A stretch of DNA of 15,091 nucleotides from an uncultured Selenomonadaceae bacterium (GTDB lineage Bacteria; Bacillota; Negativicutes; Selenomonadales; Selenomonadaceae): contig CATYZV010000016.1 in the NCBI GenBank assembly GCA_958415865.1, positions 1 through 15,091 of the forward strand. Reading direction: 5' to 3'. The notes below the pieces were generated by a model. It worked only from the letters and a program-made list of their open reading frames with translations, ran no database searches and was not told the DNA's origin. Shown one piece after another: positions 5,913 through 13,404 of this stretch; the stretch's first letter is position 1, and each line of letters opens with the position of its first letter. A program made the translations under genes and the position numbers.

Positions 5913-6017
5913 TAATATTACACCTGCCTCTTCTAAATACTCGCCAAATACGGTTAGCACTAGGCTATTAAAACCTCATTGCGCGGTTGATAAACCCTAC
6001 CCATGCAGGGCTTACAT
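5913..6017 (-). promoter_or_regulatory. Candidate L21 (rplU) autoregulatory leader
   Basis: About 105 nt lie between the predicted transcription start and rplU. The segment contains short complementary blocks (CCCT..AGGG, GGTT..AACC), and a block AACCGCGCAATGAGG that looks like a conserved RNA motif rather than random spacer. Firmicutes L21 leader RNAs occupy exactly this place. I have not matched it to a covariance model. Confidence 0.5.
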
Positions 6018-6023
6018 CATCAA

Positions 6024-6053
6024 ATTTTATCATATTTGAAGGTCTCATGTCAA
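6024..6053 (-). promoter_or_regulatory. Promoter of rplU-prp-rpmA
   Basis: A consensus TTGACA (6053-6048) is separated by 18 bases from TAAAAT (6029-6024) on the minus strand, just downstream of the rnc terminator. Confidence 0.75.
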
Positions 6054-6064
6054 CTAAATTATCT

Positions 6065-6105
6065 CAAAAAATAGAACCGACGGGCTGAGCTGCACATCGG
6101 TTCTA
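6065..6105 (-). terminator. Intrinsic terminator of the fatty acid operon, after rnc
   Basis: TAGAACCGA (6072-6080) and TCGGTTCTA (6097-6105) are perfect reverse complements around a 16-base loop. On the minus strand a run of six T follows directly. It is 12 bases after the rnc stop. Confidence 0.88.
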
Positions 6106-6117
6106 CATCAATTCTAT

Positions 6118-6837
6118 TTATTTTTCCAATCCGTATTTCTGCAAAGCCTGATAAGCTGCGTGCTGTTCAGCTTCCTTCTTGGTGCTGCCGCTGCCGCGTC
6201 CGTCTTCGCTGCCGTTGACTACGGCGATGAATTCAAACACCTTTGCATGGTCAGGACCGGACTCTGATACGAGCTTGTATTCCACGTGCCTGCCCTGAGC
6301 CTGTACGACTTCCTGCAGGATCGTCTTGTAATCCTTGAGATTGTAGCCGTGCTTTACGGCGATGAAATCTTCATGCAGCTTGTCGATGATGTAATCGTGC
6401 GCTGCCTGCCATCCCTGATCGAGGTAAATGGCACCGATGACGGACTCAAAGGCATCAGCGAGAATAGAGGGACGCTGGCTGCCGCCGCTCTGGCGTTCGC
6501 CTTTGCCCAGCAGCAGATAATCGCCTACATTGAGCTGCACCGACAGCTTGGCAAGGCTCGTTTCACAGACGACGGAGGCGCGTGCTTTCGTCATCTCGCC
6601 TTCCGGCATCTGCGGGAAATTGCGGAATAAATACGTGCTTGAAGCCAGCTCCAGCACAGCATCGCCCAGAAATTCCAAGCGTTCATTGTGCTGTATATGC
6701 TCTTTTGATTCATTGGCGTAGGAAGTATGCGTCAAAGCCTGATTCAAAAGGCTGATATCATTGAACTTCACACCCAGATCAGCAGCGAGGTGCAGAAGTT
6801 TCTGCCGGCGTTCTTCGGAAATATTCGTCTGAATCAT
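6118..6837 (-). CDS. rnc: Ribonuclease III
   Basis: About 239 residues from the ATG; cleaves double-stranded RNA, including rRNA precursors. The signature NERLEFLGDAVL supplies Glu52, Glu55 and Asp59, and LADAFESVIGA supplies Asp128 and Glu131, the metal-binding catalytic residues. A C-terminal double-stranded RNA-binding domain follows (from about 168, ending GSTKKEAEQHAAYQAL). The frame also offers a TTG at 6852, directly after the fabF stop (TAATTG). Neither start has a clear ribosome site, so expression probably relies on coupling to fabF. Last gene of the fatty acid operon; fab-acp-rnc linkage is widespread in bacteria. Confidence 0.96.
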   Translation of the reverse strand: MIQTNISEERRQKLLHLAADLGVKFNDISLLNQALTHTSYANESKEHIQHNERLEFLGDAVLELASSTYLFRNFPQMPEGEMTKARASVVCETSLAKLSVQLNVGDYLLLGKGERQSGGSQRPSILADAFESVIGAIYLDQGWQAAHDYIIDKLHEDFIAVKHGYNLKDYKTILQEVVQAQGRHVEYKLVSESGPDHAKVFEFIAVVNGSEDGRGSGSTKKEAEQHAAYQALQKYGLEK

Positions 6838-6852
6838 CTCGCTATCAATCAA

Positions 6853-8094
6853 TTATTTGCATTTTTTGAGCAGAATAGCCGCATTGTGGCCGCCAAAGCC
6901 GAGGGAATCGGAGATAGCAGCGTTTACAACGCGTTTTTTAGCTACGTTCGGAACGTAATCGAGGTCGAGTTCTTCATCCGGCGTTTCAAGGTTGATCGTA
7001 GGCGGAATGATATCATTCTGTACAGCCAATGCCGTAGCGATACATTCCACGCCGCCTGCTGCGCCGAGCAGATGGCCGATCATGGATTTGATCGAGCTGA
7101 TGGAAAGTTTATACGCATGATCGCCGAATGCGCGTTTAATAGCAGTCGTTTCCGTCTTTTCATTGAGCGGAGTGGACGTGCCGTGCGCATTGATATAGTC
7201 GATGTCAGTCAGTTCGAGGCCTGCGTCTTTTACTGCATTTACGAAGCAGCGTGCAGACTGTTTTGCTTCCGGATCGGGGCTGGTGATGTGGTAAGCATCG
7301 GAAGTGGAAGCGTAGCCGGCAAGTTCAGCGTAGATATGCGCGCCGCGTGCCACTGCGTGTTCATAGCTTTCGAGGATTACTACGCCGGAGCCTTCACCCA
7401 TTACAAAGCCGCTGCGGTTCTTGTCGAACGGACGGGATGCTTTTTCCGGAGTGTCGTTCATATTCGTGCAGAGTGCTTTCATAGAAGCAAAGCCTGCTAC
7501 GGGCAGCGGGGAAATGCAGGCTTCCGTGCCGCCTGCTACCATCACGTCAGCTTCGCCGCGCTGGATTACGCGCATAGCATCGCCGATGGCATTGGTGCCG
7601 GTAGCGCACGCCGTTACAGGGCAGAGGCTGGGGCCTTCCAGACCGAACACGATGGAAGTCTGGCCTGCTGCCATGTTGCTGATCATCATCGGCACGCAGA
7701 ACGGGCTGATGCGGCCGGGTCCTTTGGTAAAGAGAGTATTGTACTGGTCGTGGAGCGTTTCAATGCCGCCGATGCCGCTGCCGATGAACACGCCGATGCG
7801 TTCTCTGTCTTCTTTGTCCAGATCCATGCCGGAATCTTCAATTGCCAGCTTCGTAGCAGCAATGGCGAATTGAGTATATCTGTCCATGCGTCTTGCTTCT
7901 TTTCTGTCGATGAAGTCGGACGCTTTAAAGTCTTTTACTTCAGCTGCAATCTGGGCTTTGTATTCAGACGGATCGAAATGGGTGATCCTGCCTACGCCGT
8001 TTTTGCCTTCCAGCAGGCCCTGCCAAAAAGCATCCTTGCCTATTCCGATAGGGGAGATTACACCTAACCCGGTAATGACTACTCTATTTGTCAA
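6853..8094 (-). CDS. fabF: Beta-ketoacyl-ACP synthase II
   Basis: The condensing enzyme that elongates acyl-ACP with malonyl-ACP in type II fatty acid synthesis. With the start chosen here it has 413 residues, the normal FabF size. The Cys-His-His triad is Cys163 in TACATGTN, His304 in NAHGTSTP and His341 in MIGHLLGAAG. The reading frame runs three codons further to a GTG, but that GTG is part of the Shine-Dalgarno sequence GAGGTG; a TTG six bases after it starts TNRVVITGLGVISPIG, the family's N terminus. So the gene uses a TTG start at 8094. It follows the second FabK-like gene by 28 bases. Confidence 0.96.
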   Translation of the reverse strand: MTNRVVITGLGVISPIGIGKDAFWQGLLEGKNGVGRITHFDPSEYKAQIAAEVKDFKASDFIDRKEARRMDRYTQFAIAATKLAIEDSGMDLDKEDRERIGVFIGSGIGGIETLHDQYNTLFTKGPGRISPFCVPMMISNMAAGQTSIVFGLEGPSLCPVTACATGTNAIGDAMRVIQRGEADVMVAGGTEACISPLPVAGFASMKALCTNMNDTPEKASRPFDKNRSGFVMGEGSGVVILESYEHAVARGAHIYAELAGYASTSDAYHITSPDPEAKQSARCFVNAVKDAGLELTDIDYINAHGTSTPLNEKTETTAIKRAFGDHAYKLSISSIKSMIGHLLGAAGGVECIATALAVQNDIIPPTINLETPDEELDLDYVPNVAKKRVVNAAISDSLGFGGHNAAILLKKCK

Positions 8095-8122
8095 AACAAA
8101 CACCTCTCACTTACTAACACAA

Positions 8123-9067
8123 TTAATTAATCGCCGCGACTTCTGATTTGAGACGCGCGAAGATTTCCTTAACAGGCAGGATTTCTTTTATCCTGCTTAT
8201 ATATTCACCGGTAAACACCAGGCCGTTTTCTACATCGCCTTGTTCTGCACGTATCAGCGCACTGATTATGCAGAAATTATGCTTGCAGCTTTTAAGGCAG
8301 CGGTGGCACACTTTCGGCGGCACATTGCCGTGCATTATCTTGTCTGCAAACGGATTGCGCACTGCGCGACCGGGCAGGCCGACCGGGCTGTGGATTACCA
8401 CTATATCATCCGGCTGAGAATGGAGATAGAATTTCTTCAGTGCCGGAGCTGCATTCGATTCTTCACTGGCAGCAAAGCGCGAGCCCATCTGAACACCGCT
8501 TGCGCCCATCTTTATAAGATCAACAATGTCCTGGCCGGTCAGTACGCCGCCTGCTGCTACCACGGGAATGCTCACCGCTTTGGCAATATCGGGAATTAAT
8601 TCACGCACTGAGGTATTCGTGCCCAGATGACCGCCGGCTTCCTTTCCTTCTACGACAATAGCCGTCGCGCCAAGACGTTGGGATATTTTCGCTAATTTAA
8701 CAGAGGAAACGATCGGCACGATAGGCGTACCGGATTCTTTTCCAAGACCAAACATATCGCGGGAAAAACCTGCTCCGGCTACCACAAGATCAATACCTTC
8801 GTCAATAGCCGTTTTTACGATTTCGCTGAAACCGCTCGCTGCCACCATGATATTGATGCCGATAATACCGGATGTCAAAGAGCGTGCCAAGCGAATTTCA
8901 TACCTTAATTCATCAGCGGGCATACCGGATGCAGCGATAAGACCAATGCCGCCTTCGTTTGCTACAGCTGCTGCCAGCCTTGCTGTCGACAGGCGTACAG
9001 CCATACCGCCCTGAATAATTGGTACCTTTGCTATTTTATTGCCAATTTTCAGTTCAGGAAGTTTCAA
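8123..9067 (-). CDS. FabK/nitronate monooxygenase-family flavoprotein with a C-terminal cysteine cluster
   Basis: 314 residues, a paralogue of the FabK upstream, with the same FMN-binding TIM barrel: IIQGGMA near 18-23, EAGGHLG with His147 at 143-149, AAGGV near 171-175 and GSRFAASEES at 195-204. It differs from FabK in its C terminus, where CX2CX3CX4C (Cys254, 257, 261, 266) resembles a metal or iron-sulphur site, followed by GDVENGLVFTGE. This subgroup is usually annotated nitronate monooxygenase or 2-nitropropane dioxygenase-like, and recurs in fatty acid clusters. It could be a second enoyl-ACP reductase or act on another acyl-ACP or nitronate intermediate; the sequence does not decide. 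It starts with TTG behind a strong GGAGGAG, and sits between acpP and fabF. Confidence 0.85.
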   Translation of the reverse strand: MKLPELKIGNKIAKVPIIQGGMAVRLSTARLAAAVANEGGIGLIAASGMPADELRYEIRLARSLTSGIIGINIMVAASGFSEIVKTAIDEGIDLVVAGAGFSRDMFGLGKESGTPIVPIVSSVKLAKISQRLGATAIVVEGKEAGGHLGTNTSVRELIPDIAKAVSIPVVAAGGVLTGQDIVDLIKMGASGVQMGSRFAASEESNAAPALKKFYLHSQPDDIVVIHSPVGLPGRAVRNPFADKIMHGNVPPKVCHRCLKSCKHNFCIISALIRAEQGDVENGLVFTGEYISRIKEILPVKEIFARLKSEVAAIN

Positions 9068-9107
9068 TATAACTCCTCCAATCCGCTTTTCTTTACTTCG
9101 AGTATCT

Positions 9108-9143
9108 TTAGAAAATCCCGTGGAAACCCACGGGACTTTCTAA
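9108..9143 (-). terminator. Hairpin between acpP and the second FabK-like gene (possible attenuator)
   Basis: TCCCGTGG and CCACGGGA (9116-9123 with 9128-9135) form a perfect stem with a four-base loop, extended past one mismatch by an outer seven- to eight-bp AT stem (TTTAGAAA/TTTCTAAG). On the minus strand the inner stem is followed by TTTTCT. It begins about 20 bases after the acpP stop and could partly terminate transcription or protect the 3' end of acpP mRNA. Confidence 0.6.
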
Positions 9144-9163
9144 GGAAAATGCTAAATCATTGT

Positions 9164-9400
9164 TTAGTCTTTCGCTTTTTTAATGTACTCTACAACATCG
9201 TTAACAGTTTTGATCTTTTCAGCAGCTTCGTCAGGAATTTCGATGCCGAATTCTTCTTCAAAAGCCATGATCAATTCTACGATATCGAGGGAATCTGCGC
9301 CGAGGTCGTCGATGAAGGTGGAATCGATGTTAACTTCATCCGGTTCAACACCTAACTGATCTACAACGACCTTCTTTACTTTTTCAAAAATGTCGTCCAT
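9164..9400 (-). CDS. acpP: Acyl carrier protein
   Basis: 78 residues, strongly acidic, the carrier to which growing acyl chains are attached. The phosphopantetheine site is Ser37 in [10 protein letters not shown]. The start is fixed by GGAGGTG six bases before ATG, one of the best ribosome sites in the operon, as expected for an abundant protein. It follows fabG by 50 bases and is followed by a stable hairpin. Confidence 0.98.
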   Translation of the reverse strand: MDDIFEKVKKVVVDQLGVEPDEVNIDSTFIDDLGADSLDIVELIMAFEEEFGIEIPDEAAEKIKTVNDVVEYIKKAKD

Positions 9401-9450
9401 TTAATTCACCTCCCCTATAGGATAACCCTATCGTATTTATTACTGCAATA

Positions 9451-10194
9451 TTACATTACCATACCGCCGTTAACGCTGATAACCTGTCCTGTAATATATG
9501 AAGCCTGATCTGATGCCAAAAATACAGCTGCATTGGCGATATCTTCCGGCTGTCCCATCTTGCCCATGGGAATCATGCCCAAGACTTTTTCGGTCGCTTT
9601 TTCGGGCATAGCTGCCGTCATATCAGTAGCGATAAACCCGGGAGCCACTGCATTTACAGTGATGCCGCGCGCTGCTGTTTCGCGGGCCAATGCCTTGGTA
9701 AAGCCGATTACGCCTGCTTTTGCCGCAGAGTAATTCGTCTGGCCGAAATTGCCCATGATGCCGGATACGGAAGATATGTTGATGATGCGTCCTGCGCGTT
9801 TTTTCATCATGTATTTAGCTGCCGGCTGAGCACAGTTGAACAGACCGGTCAGATTGGTGTTGATGACAGCATTCCATTCATCAGCTTTCATGCGGATGAA
9901 CAGATTGTCGCGCGTGATGCCTGCATTGTTGACGAGGATGTCGAGGCCGCCGAGTTCTGCTATCGTCTGTTCTACCATCTTAGCTGCTGCAGCTTCATCG
10001 CTGATATCAGCCTGAATAGTGATTGCCTTTCTGCCCATGCTTTCGATTATTTCTTTTACTTCTTCAGCAGCTTTCGCATTTCCTGCATAATTTACAGCTA
10101 CATCAGCACCTTCTTTAGCCAGTGCAATGGCAATCGCTCTGCCGATGCCGCGCGAGCCGCCGGTTACTAATGCAATTTTACCGTCTAAAAGCAT
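9451..10194 (-). CDS. fabG: 3-oxoacyl-ACP reductase
   Basis: 247 residues, a short-chain dehydrogenase that reduces 3-oxoacyl-ACP with NADPH. The nucleotide-binding TGGSRGIG is at 11-18 and NNAG at 89-92. The catalytic Ser142, Tyr155 and Lys159 are in the SSVSG and YSAAK motifs. The C terminus ITGQVISVNGGMVM is typical of FabG. The ATG has a moderate AGGTCAG site. A 132-base gap separates it from fabD and holds a predicted internal promoter and a 10-bp hairpin in the leader, so fabG and acpP may be transcribed partly on their own. Confidence 0.97.
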   Translation of the reverse strand: MLLDGKIALVTGGSRGIGRAIAIALAKEGADVAVNYAGNAKAAEEVKEIIESMGRKAITIQADISDEAAAAKMVEQTIAELGGLDILVNNAGITRDNLFIRMKADEWNAVINTNLTGLFNCAQPAAKYMMKKRAGRIINISSVSGIMGNFGQTNYSAAKAGVIGFTKALARETAARGITVNAVAPGFIATDMTAAMPEKATEKVLGMIPMGKMGQPEDIANAAVFLASDQASYITGQVISVNGGMVM

Positions 10195-10224
10195 TTTATC
10201 TGACCTGCTGCTATCTCGTTTAAT

Positions 10225-10252
10225 TTGAGAAAAGCAGCTTTTCCTTTCTCAA
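10225..10252 (-). promoter_or_regulatory. Hairpin in the fabG 5' leader
   Basis: TTGAGAAAGG and CTTTTCTCAA on the minus strand form a 10-bp stem (one G-U pair) with an eight-base loop. No T-run follows, so it is not a terminator for fabD. It may stabilise or regulate the fabG transcript. Confidence 0.4.
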
Positions 10253-10279
10253 TCTACATTGTCGATTTTGCATACATCT

Positions 10280-10309
10280 ATTATATACAGAATCTAACGC
10301 TCTTGTCTA
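10280..10309 (-). promoter_or_regulatory. Internal promoter upstream of fabG
   Basis: TAGACA (10309-10304) is 18 bases from a perfect TATAAT (10285-10280) on the minus strand, 18 bases after the fabD stop. It would give fabG, acpP and the following genes a second transcript. No FapR-like site is visible beside it. Confidence 0.55.
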
Positions 10310-10326
10310 TATTAATCAGCAGTTGT

Positions 10327-11265
10327 TTAGCCCTTAAAATATGCAGTCGTCTTTTCCAAGGATGCAATATCTTCTACATTGAGGGATTTGAGCTTGCGGT
10401 CAATGCGCTTATTGAAGCCGCAGAGCACTTTGCCGGGGCCTGCTTCTACGCAGGTATCTACGCCGAAAGCCTTCATCGTAGCGATGCAGTCTTCCCATTT
10501 AACGGGGCTTGCAGCCTGTTTTACGAGGCTGACCTTGATGTCCTGAGCTTTCGTCAGTGCTTCAGCCGTTACATTCGTAACGACGGGAATCTGCGCATCA
10601 GACACTACGACTTTATCGAGTTCTTCAGCCAGTTTGGCTGCGGCAGGTTCCATCAGCTTGCTGTGGAAAGGAGCACTTACCGGCAGGATTACGCATTTCT
10701 TAGCTCCGGCAGCTTTGAGTTCTTCCGTAGCCGTTTCTACGCCTTTAGCCGTGCCGGCGATTACGATCTGGCCGGGGCAGTTGAAGTTTACGGCTTGTAC
10801 GAGTGCCGTCTTTGCCGTTACATCGGCACAGATTTCTACGATTTTATCGCGGTCGAGGCCGATTACGGCAGCCATGCCGCCTTCGCCTACGGGCACTGCT
10901 TCCTGCATGAACTGGCCGCGCTTATGCACGAGATACACTGCATCAGAGAATTTGAGCGAGCCTGCTGCTACGAGAGCAGAGTATTCGCCGAGGCTGTGGC
11001 CGCCGACGATTTCAGGGGCAATACCGTTTTCCTTGAGCAGTTCGCTGCAGATGACGCTGACCGTCAGTATAGCAGGCTGAGTGTTTGCCGTAAGCTTGAG
11101 GTCTTCAGCCGGACCGTTGAAGCACATATCCATTATGGAGTAACCGAGTACTTCGTCTGCTTCTTTAAACAGTTTCTTGGCGAGGTCGAATTTATCGTAA
11201 AAATCTTTGCCCATGCCAACTACCTGAGAGCCCTGTCCGGGGAACAGGAATGCTAATTTTCCCAC
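10327..11265 (-). CDS. fabD: Malonyl-CoA:ACP malonyltransferase
   Basis: 312 residues from the chosen start; transfers malonyl from CoA to ACP for chain elongation. FPGQGSQ is at 8-14; the nucleophile is Ser91 in GGHSLGEYSA, Arg116 binds the malonyl carboxylate and His201 in APFHSKLM completes the dyad, close to E. coli FabD numbering. The frame begins four codons earlier at a GTG (11277), but the AAAGGTG ribosome site lies right against that codon and is correctly spaced (nine bases) for the GTG at 11265, which also gives the usual N terminus MGKLAFLFPGQGSQ. It is separated from fabK by a 184-base gap carrying two CRISPR-like repeats. Confidence 0.96.
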   Translation of the reverse strand: MGKLAFLFPGQGSQVVGMGKDFYDKFDLAKKLFKEADEVLGYSIMDMCFNGPAEDLKLTANTQPAILTVSVICSELLKENGIAPEIVGGHSLGEYSALVAAGSLKFSDAVYLVHKRGQFMQEAVPVGEGGMAAVIGLDRDKIVEICADVTAKTALVQAVNFNCPGQIVIAGTAKGVETATEELKAAGAKKCVILPVSAPFHSKLMEPAAAKLAEELDKVVVSDAQIPVVTNVTAEALTKAQDIKVSLVKQAASPVKWEDCIATMKAFGVDTCVEAGPGKVLCGFNKRIDRKLKSLNVEDIASLEKTTAYFKG

Positions 11266-11341
11266 TAGATAATCCACCTTTCAAATCGAGTTTATATATG
11301 CGATTAATCTCTAAAATTGAGCGTAATATCCGTTTATATAA

Positions 11342-11440
11342 GTTTCAATACATCACATGTTAACGAAAAAAATGTACCCAAATTCATGTTCATTATTACT
11401 TTGTACGTACGTTTCAATACATCACATGTTACGGAAAAAA
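11342..11440 (-). repeat. Two-unit CRISPR-like repeat pair between fabK and fabD
   Basis: Two 30-bp units, 11342-11371 and 11411-11440, are identical at 28 of 30 positions (the last 21 on the minus strand are identical) and flank a 39-bp non-repeated segment, period 69. Read on the minus strand each unit ends in ATTGAAAC, the 3' end of many type I-B/III CRISPR repeats and the source of the crRNA 5' tag. The mismatches are at the other end, next to a T-run. Similarity continues a few bases past the 30-mer (GGTAC), so the unit might be longer. No cas gene or leader is in the window. It could be a relic array, an orphan mini-array or an unrelated duplicated element. Confidence 0.5.
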
Positions 11441-11449
11441 GTACCAAAA

Positions 11450-12394
11450 TTATTTGCAGGCATCTTCGATGTCATCAAAAACTGCGGGCACTTTGCTGAC
11501 GATGTCGTCGATGATGTCTTTGACCGGCTTTATGTCGTGCAGCATGCCGGAGATCTGTCCGATCATGACGGAACCCCATTCCACGTCGCCGCGGTAAGCC
11601 ATTGCCAGGCGGCCTGCGCCGAGCTTGTCAAATTCTTCCATCGGAGCATTTTCTTTTTCCAGCTCATCGAATTTGCGCGTGAGCTTGTTGGCGATTACGC
11701 GCACGGGATGACCAGTCATTCTGCCCGTTTCTACGGTAGAGCGGTCTTTTGCCTTCAAGACGAGCTTCTTGTACTTTTCATCGACAGTACATTCTTCCGA
11801 CAGTACGAAGCGCGAGCCCATCTGCACTGCTTTGGCACCGAGGGCAAAAGCTGCCATCATGCCTCTGGCATCGCCGATGCCGCCTGCTGCGATAACAGGC
11901 ACTTTCACTGCGTCTACGATCTGCGGAATGAGTGCCATCGTATTGATTTCACCGATGTGGCCGCCGCTTTCATTGCCTTCAGCGATAACCGCATCTATGC
12001 CCGTGCGTTCAAGGCGTTTTGCCAGAGCTACGGAAGCTACTACCGGAATGACCTTGGAGCCGATTTCCTTCAGTGCCGGAATGTATTCGCCCGGATTGCC
12101 TGCGCCGGTCGTAACGACAGGCACGCGTTCATCGACTACGACCTGCATTACTTCCTTGACGAACGGAGACATCAGCATGATGTTGACACCGAAGGGCTTG
12201 TCTGTGCGTTCTTTCAGCTTCTGAATTTCCTTGCGCAATAGATCCGGGGGCATATGGCCTGCGCCGATGATGCCCAGGCCGCCTGCATTCGATACAGCTG
12301 AAGCGAGTTCTGCCGTGCCGAGCCATGCCATGCCGCCCTGGAAGATCGGATATTTTATATTCAATAGTTTACAGATAGTGTTGTTTTCAAACAT
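11450..12394 (-). CDS. fabK: Enoyl-ACP reductase II (FMN-dependent)
   Basis: 314 residues. FabK performs the last reduction of each elongation cycle, using FMN and NAD(P)H, in organisms that lack FabI. The TIM-barrel features are FQGGMAWLG near 18-26, NESGGHIGEI with His146, AAGGIGDARGM at 169-179 and MGSRFVLSEE at 192-201. Compared with the related flavoprotein downstream of acpP, the C terminus lacks the cysteine cluster and carries the ETGRMTGHPVRV segment expected of true FabK. Its ATG overlaps the fabH stop by one base (TAATG), with AGGAGG ten bases upstream. No FabI or FabL is present in the window. Confidence 0.94.
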   Translation of the reverse strand: MFENNTICKLLNIKYPIFQGGMAWLGTAELASAVSNAGGLGIIGAGHMPPDLLRKEIQKLKERTDKPFGVNIMLMSPFVKEVMQVVVDERVPVVTTGAGNPGEYIPALKEIGSKVIPVVASVALAKRLERTGIDAVIAEGNESGGHIGEINTMALIPQIVDAVKVPVIAAGGIGDARGMMAAFALGAKAVQMGSRFVLSEECTVDEKYKKLVLKAKDRSTVETGRMTGHPVRVIANKLTRKFDELEKENAPMEEFDKLGAGRLAMAYRGDVEWGSVMIGQISGMLHDIKPVKDIIDDIVSKVPAVFDDIEDACK

Positions 12395-13404
12395 TATTTT
12401 TTATCCTCCTTCGCCCATCTCATGATGCACGAGCCCCAGGTAAGGCCTGCACCAAAGCCTGACAGAGCTATTATTTCGCCTTTTTTCAGCTTGCCGGCGT
12501 GATAAGCTTCTGTCATTGCCATGGGGATGGAAGCTGCTGAAGCATTGCCGTATTTGGTGATGTTGACGAATACCTTTTCCATAGGCAGTGCCAAGCGTTT
12601 AGCTGCTGATTTAATGATGCGGATATTAGCCTGATGCGGGATCAGATAATCCACATCTTCTTTTTTCAGCCCTGCACGTTCAAGCGAGCGCAGCACCGTC
12701 GCACCCATTTCTTTGACGGCGAAGCGGAATGTTTCTTTGCCGTTCATGAACAGGCAGTGCATATGCTTGTCAATCGATTCCTGGTCAGCAGGATGTCTGC
12801 TGCCGCCTCCGGGTATCTTGATGACATCGGCACCGCCGCCGTCTGCACCGAGGTCGAAGCTCAGCATGCCGTAACCCGGTTCAACCTGCCCAATGACTGC
12901 TGCACCTGCACCGTCTGCAAAGATTATGCAGGTATTGCGGTCGTGCCAGTTGAGGAACTTGGAGAGTGTTTCTGCCCCGATGACGAGAATTTTCTTGTAC
13001 ATGCCGGTTTCTACGAACTGCGTAGCGATAGCCGTCGCGTAAACGAAGCCTGAGCACGCAGCCGAAAGGTCAAACGCCGCTGCATTTTTCGCACCGAGCT
13101 TTGCCTGTAAAATGCAGGCCGTGGACGGCGTATTGCAGTCAGCTGAGATCGTAGCTACGATGATCAAATCGAGTTCTTCTGCCGTAACACCGGCATCTTC
13201 CAGTGCCATCACGGCTGCCTTGTAGGCAAGAGCCGAAGTGGGTTCATCAGGAGCTGCGATGCGGCGTTCCTTGATGCCCGTGCGTTCGACGATCCATTCA
13301 TCATTCGTTTCTACCAGTTTTTCCAAATCTGCATTGGTAACGATTTTTTCAGGGACATGGTAGCCTAGTCCCAGGATTCCGGCACTATTTAATTTCACTG
13401 TCAT
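12394..13404 (-). CDS. fabH: Beta-ketoacyl-ACP synthase III
   Basis: 336 residues; starts fatty acid synthesis by condensing an acyl-CoA primer with malonyl-ACP. The catalytic triad is Cys117 in LSAACSGF, His257 in IPHQANIR and Asn287 in YGNASAAS. The N terminus ILGLGYHVPEKIVTN and WIVERTGIKERR are characteristic. The ATG at 13404 lies 20 bases inside the end of plsX and has AGGAAG nine bases before it. Whether it prefers straight or branched primers cannot be read from the sequence. Confidence 0.97.
   Translation of the reverse strand: MTVKLNSAGILGLGYHVPEKIVTNADLEKLVETNDEWIVERTGIKERRIAAPDEPTSALAYKAAVMALEDAGVTAEELDLIIVATISADCNTPSTACILQAKLGAKNAAAFDLSAACSGFVYATAIATQFVETGMYKKILVIGAETLSKFLNWHDRNTCIIFADGAGAAVIGQVEPGYGMLSFDLGADGGGADVIKIPGGGSRHPADQESIDKHMHCLFMNGKETFRFAVKEMGATVLRSLERAGLKKEDVDYLIPHQANIRIIKSAAKRLALPMEKVFVNITKYGNASAASIPMAMTEAYHAGKLKKGEIIALSGFGAGLTWGSCIMRWAKEDKK

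Noticed and set aside
6727..8067. Long plus-strand open frame (446 codons) opposite fabF and the start of rnc
   Set aside because: Antisense of two conserved genes; the Cys/Phe/Ala-rich product is typical of a reversed coding strand.
10225..11256. Plus-strand open frame opposite fabD
   Set aside because: Antisense shadow; fabD on the minus strand has the full catalytic set.
11441..11449. FapR half site (GGTACT on the minus strand) beside the CRISPR-like repeats
   Set aside because: Only one half is present, there is no symmetric partner, and it is flanked by a T-run; too weak to call.
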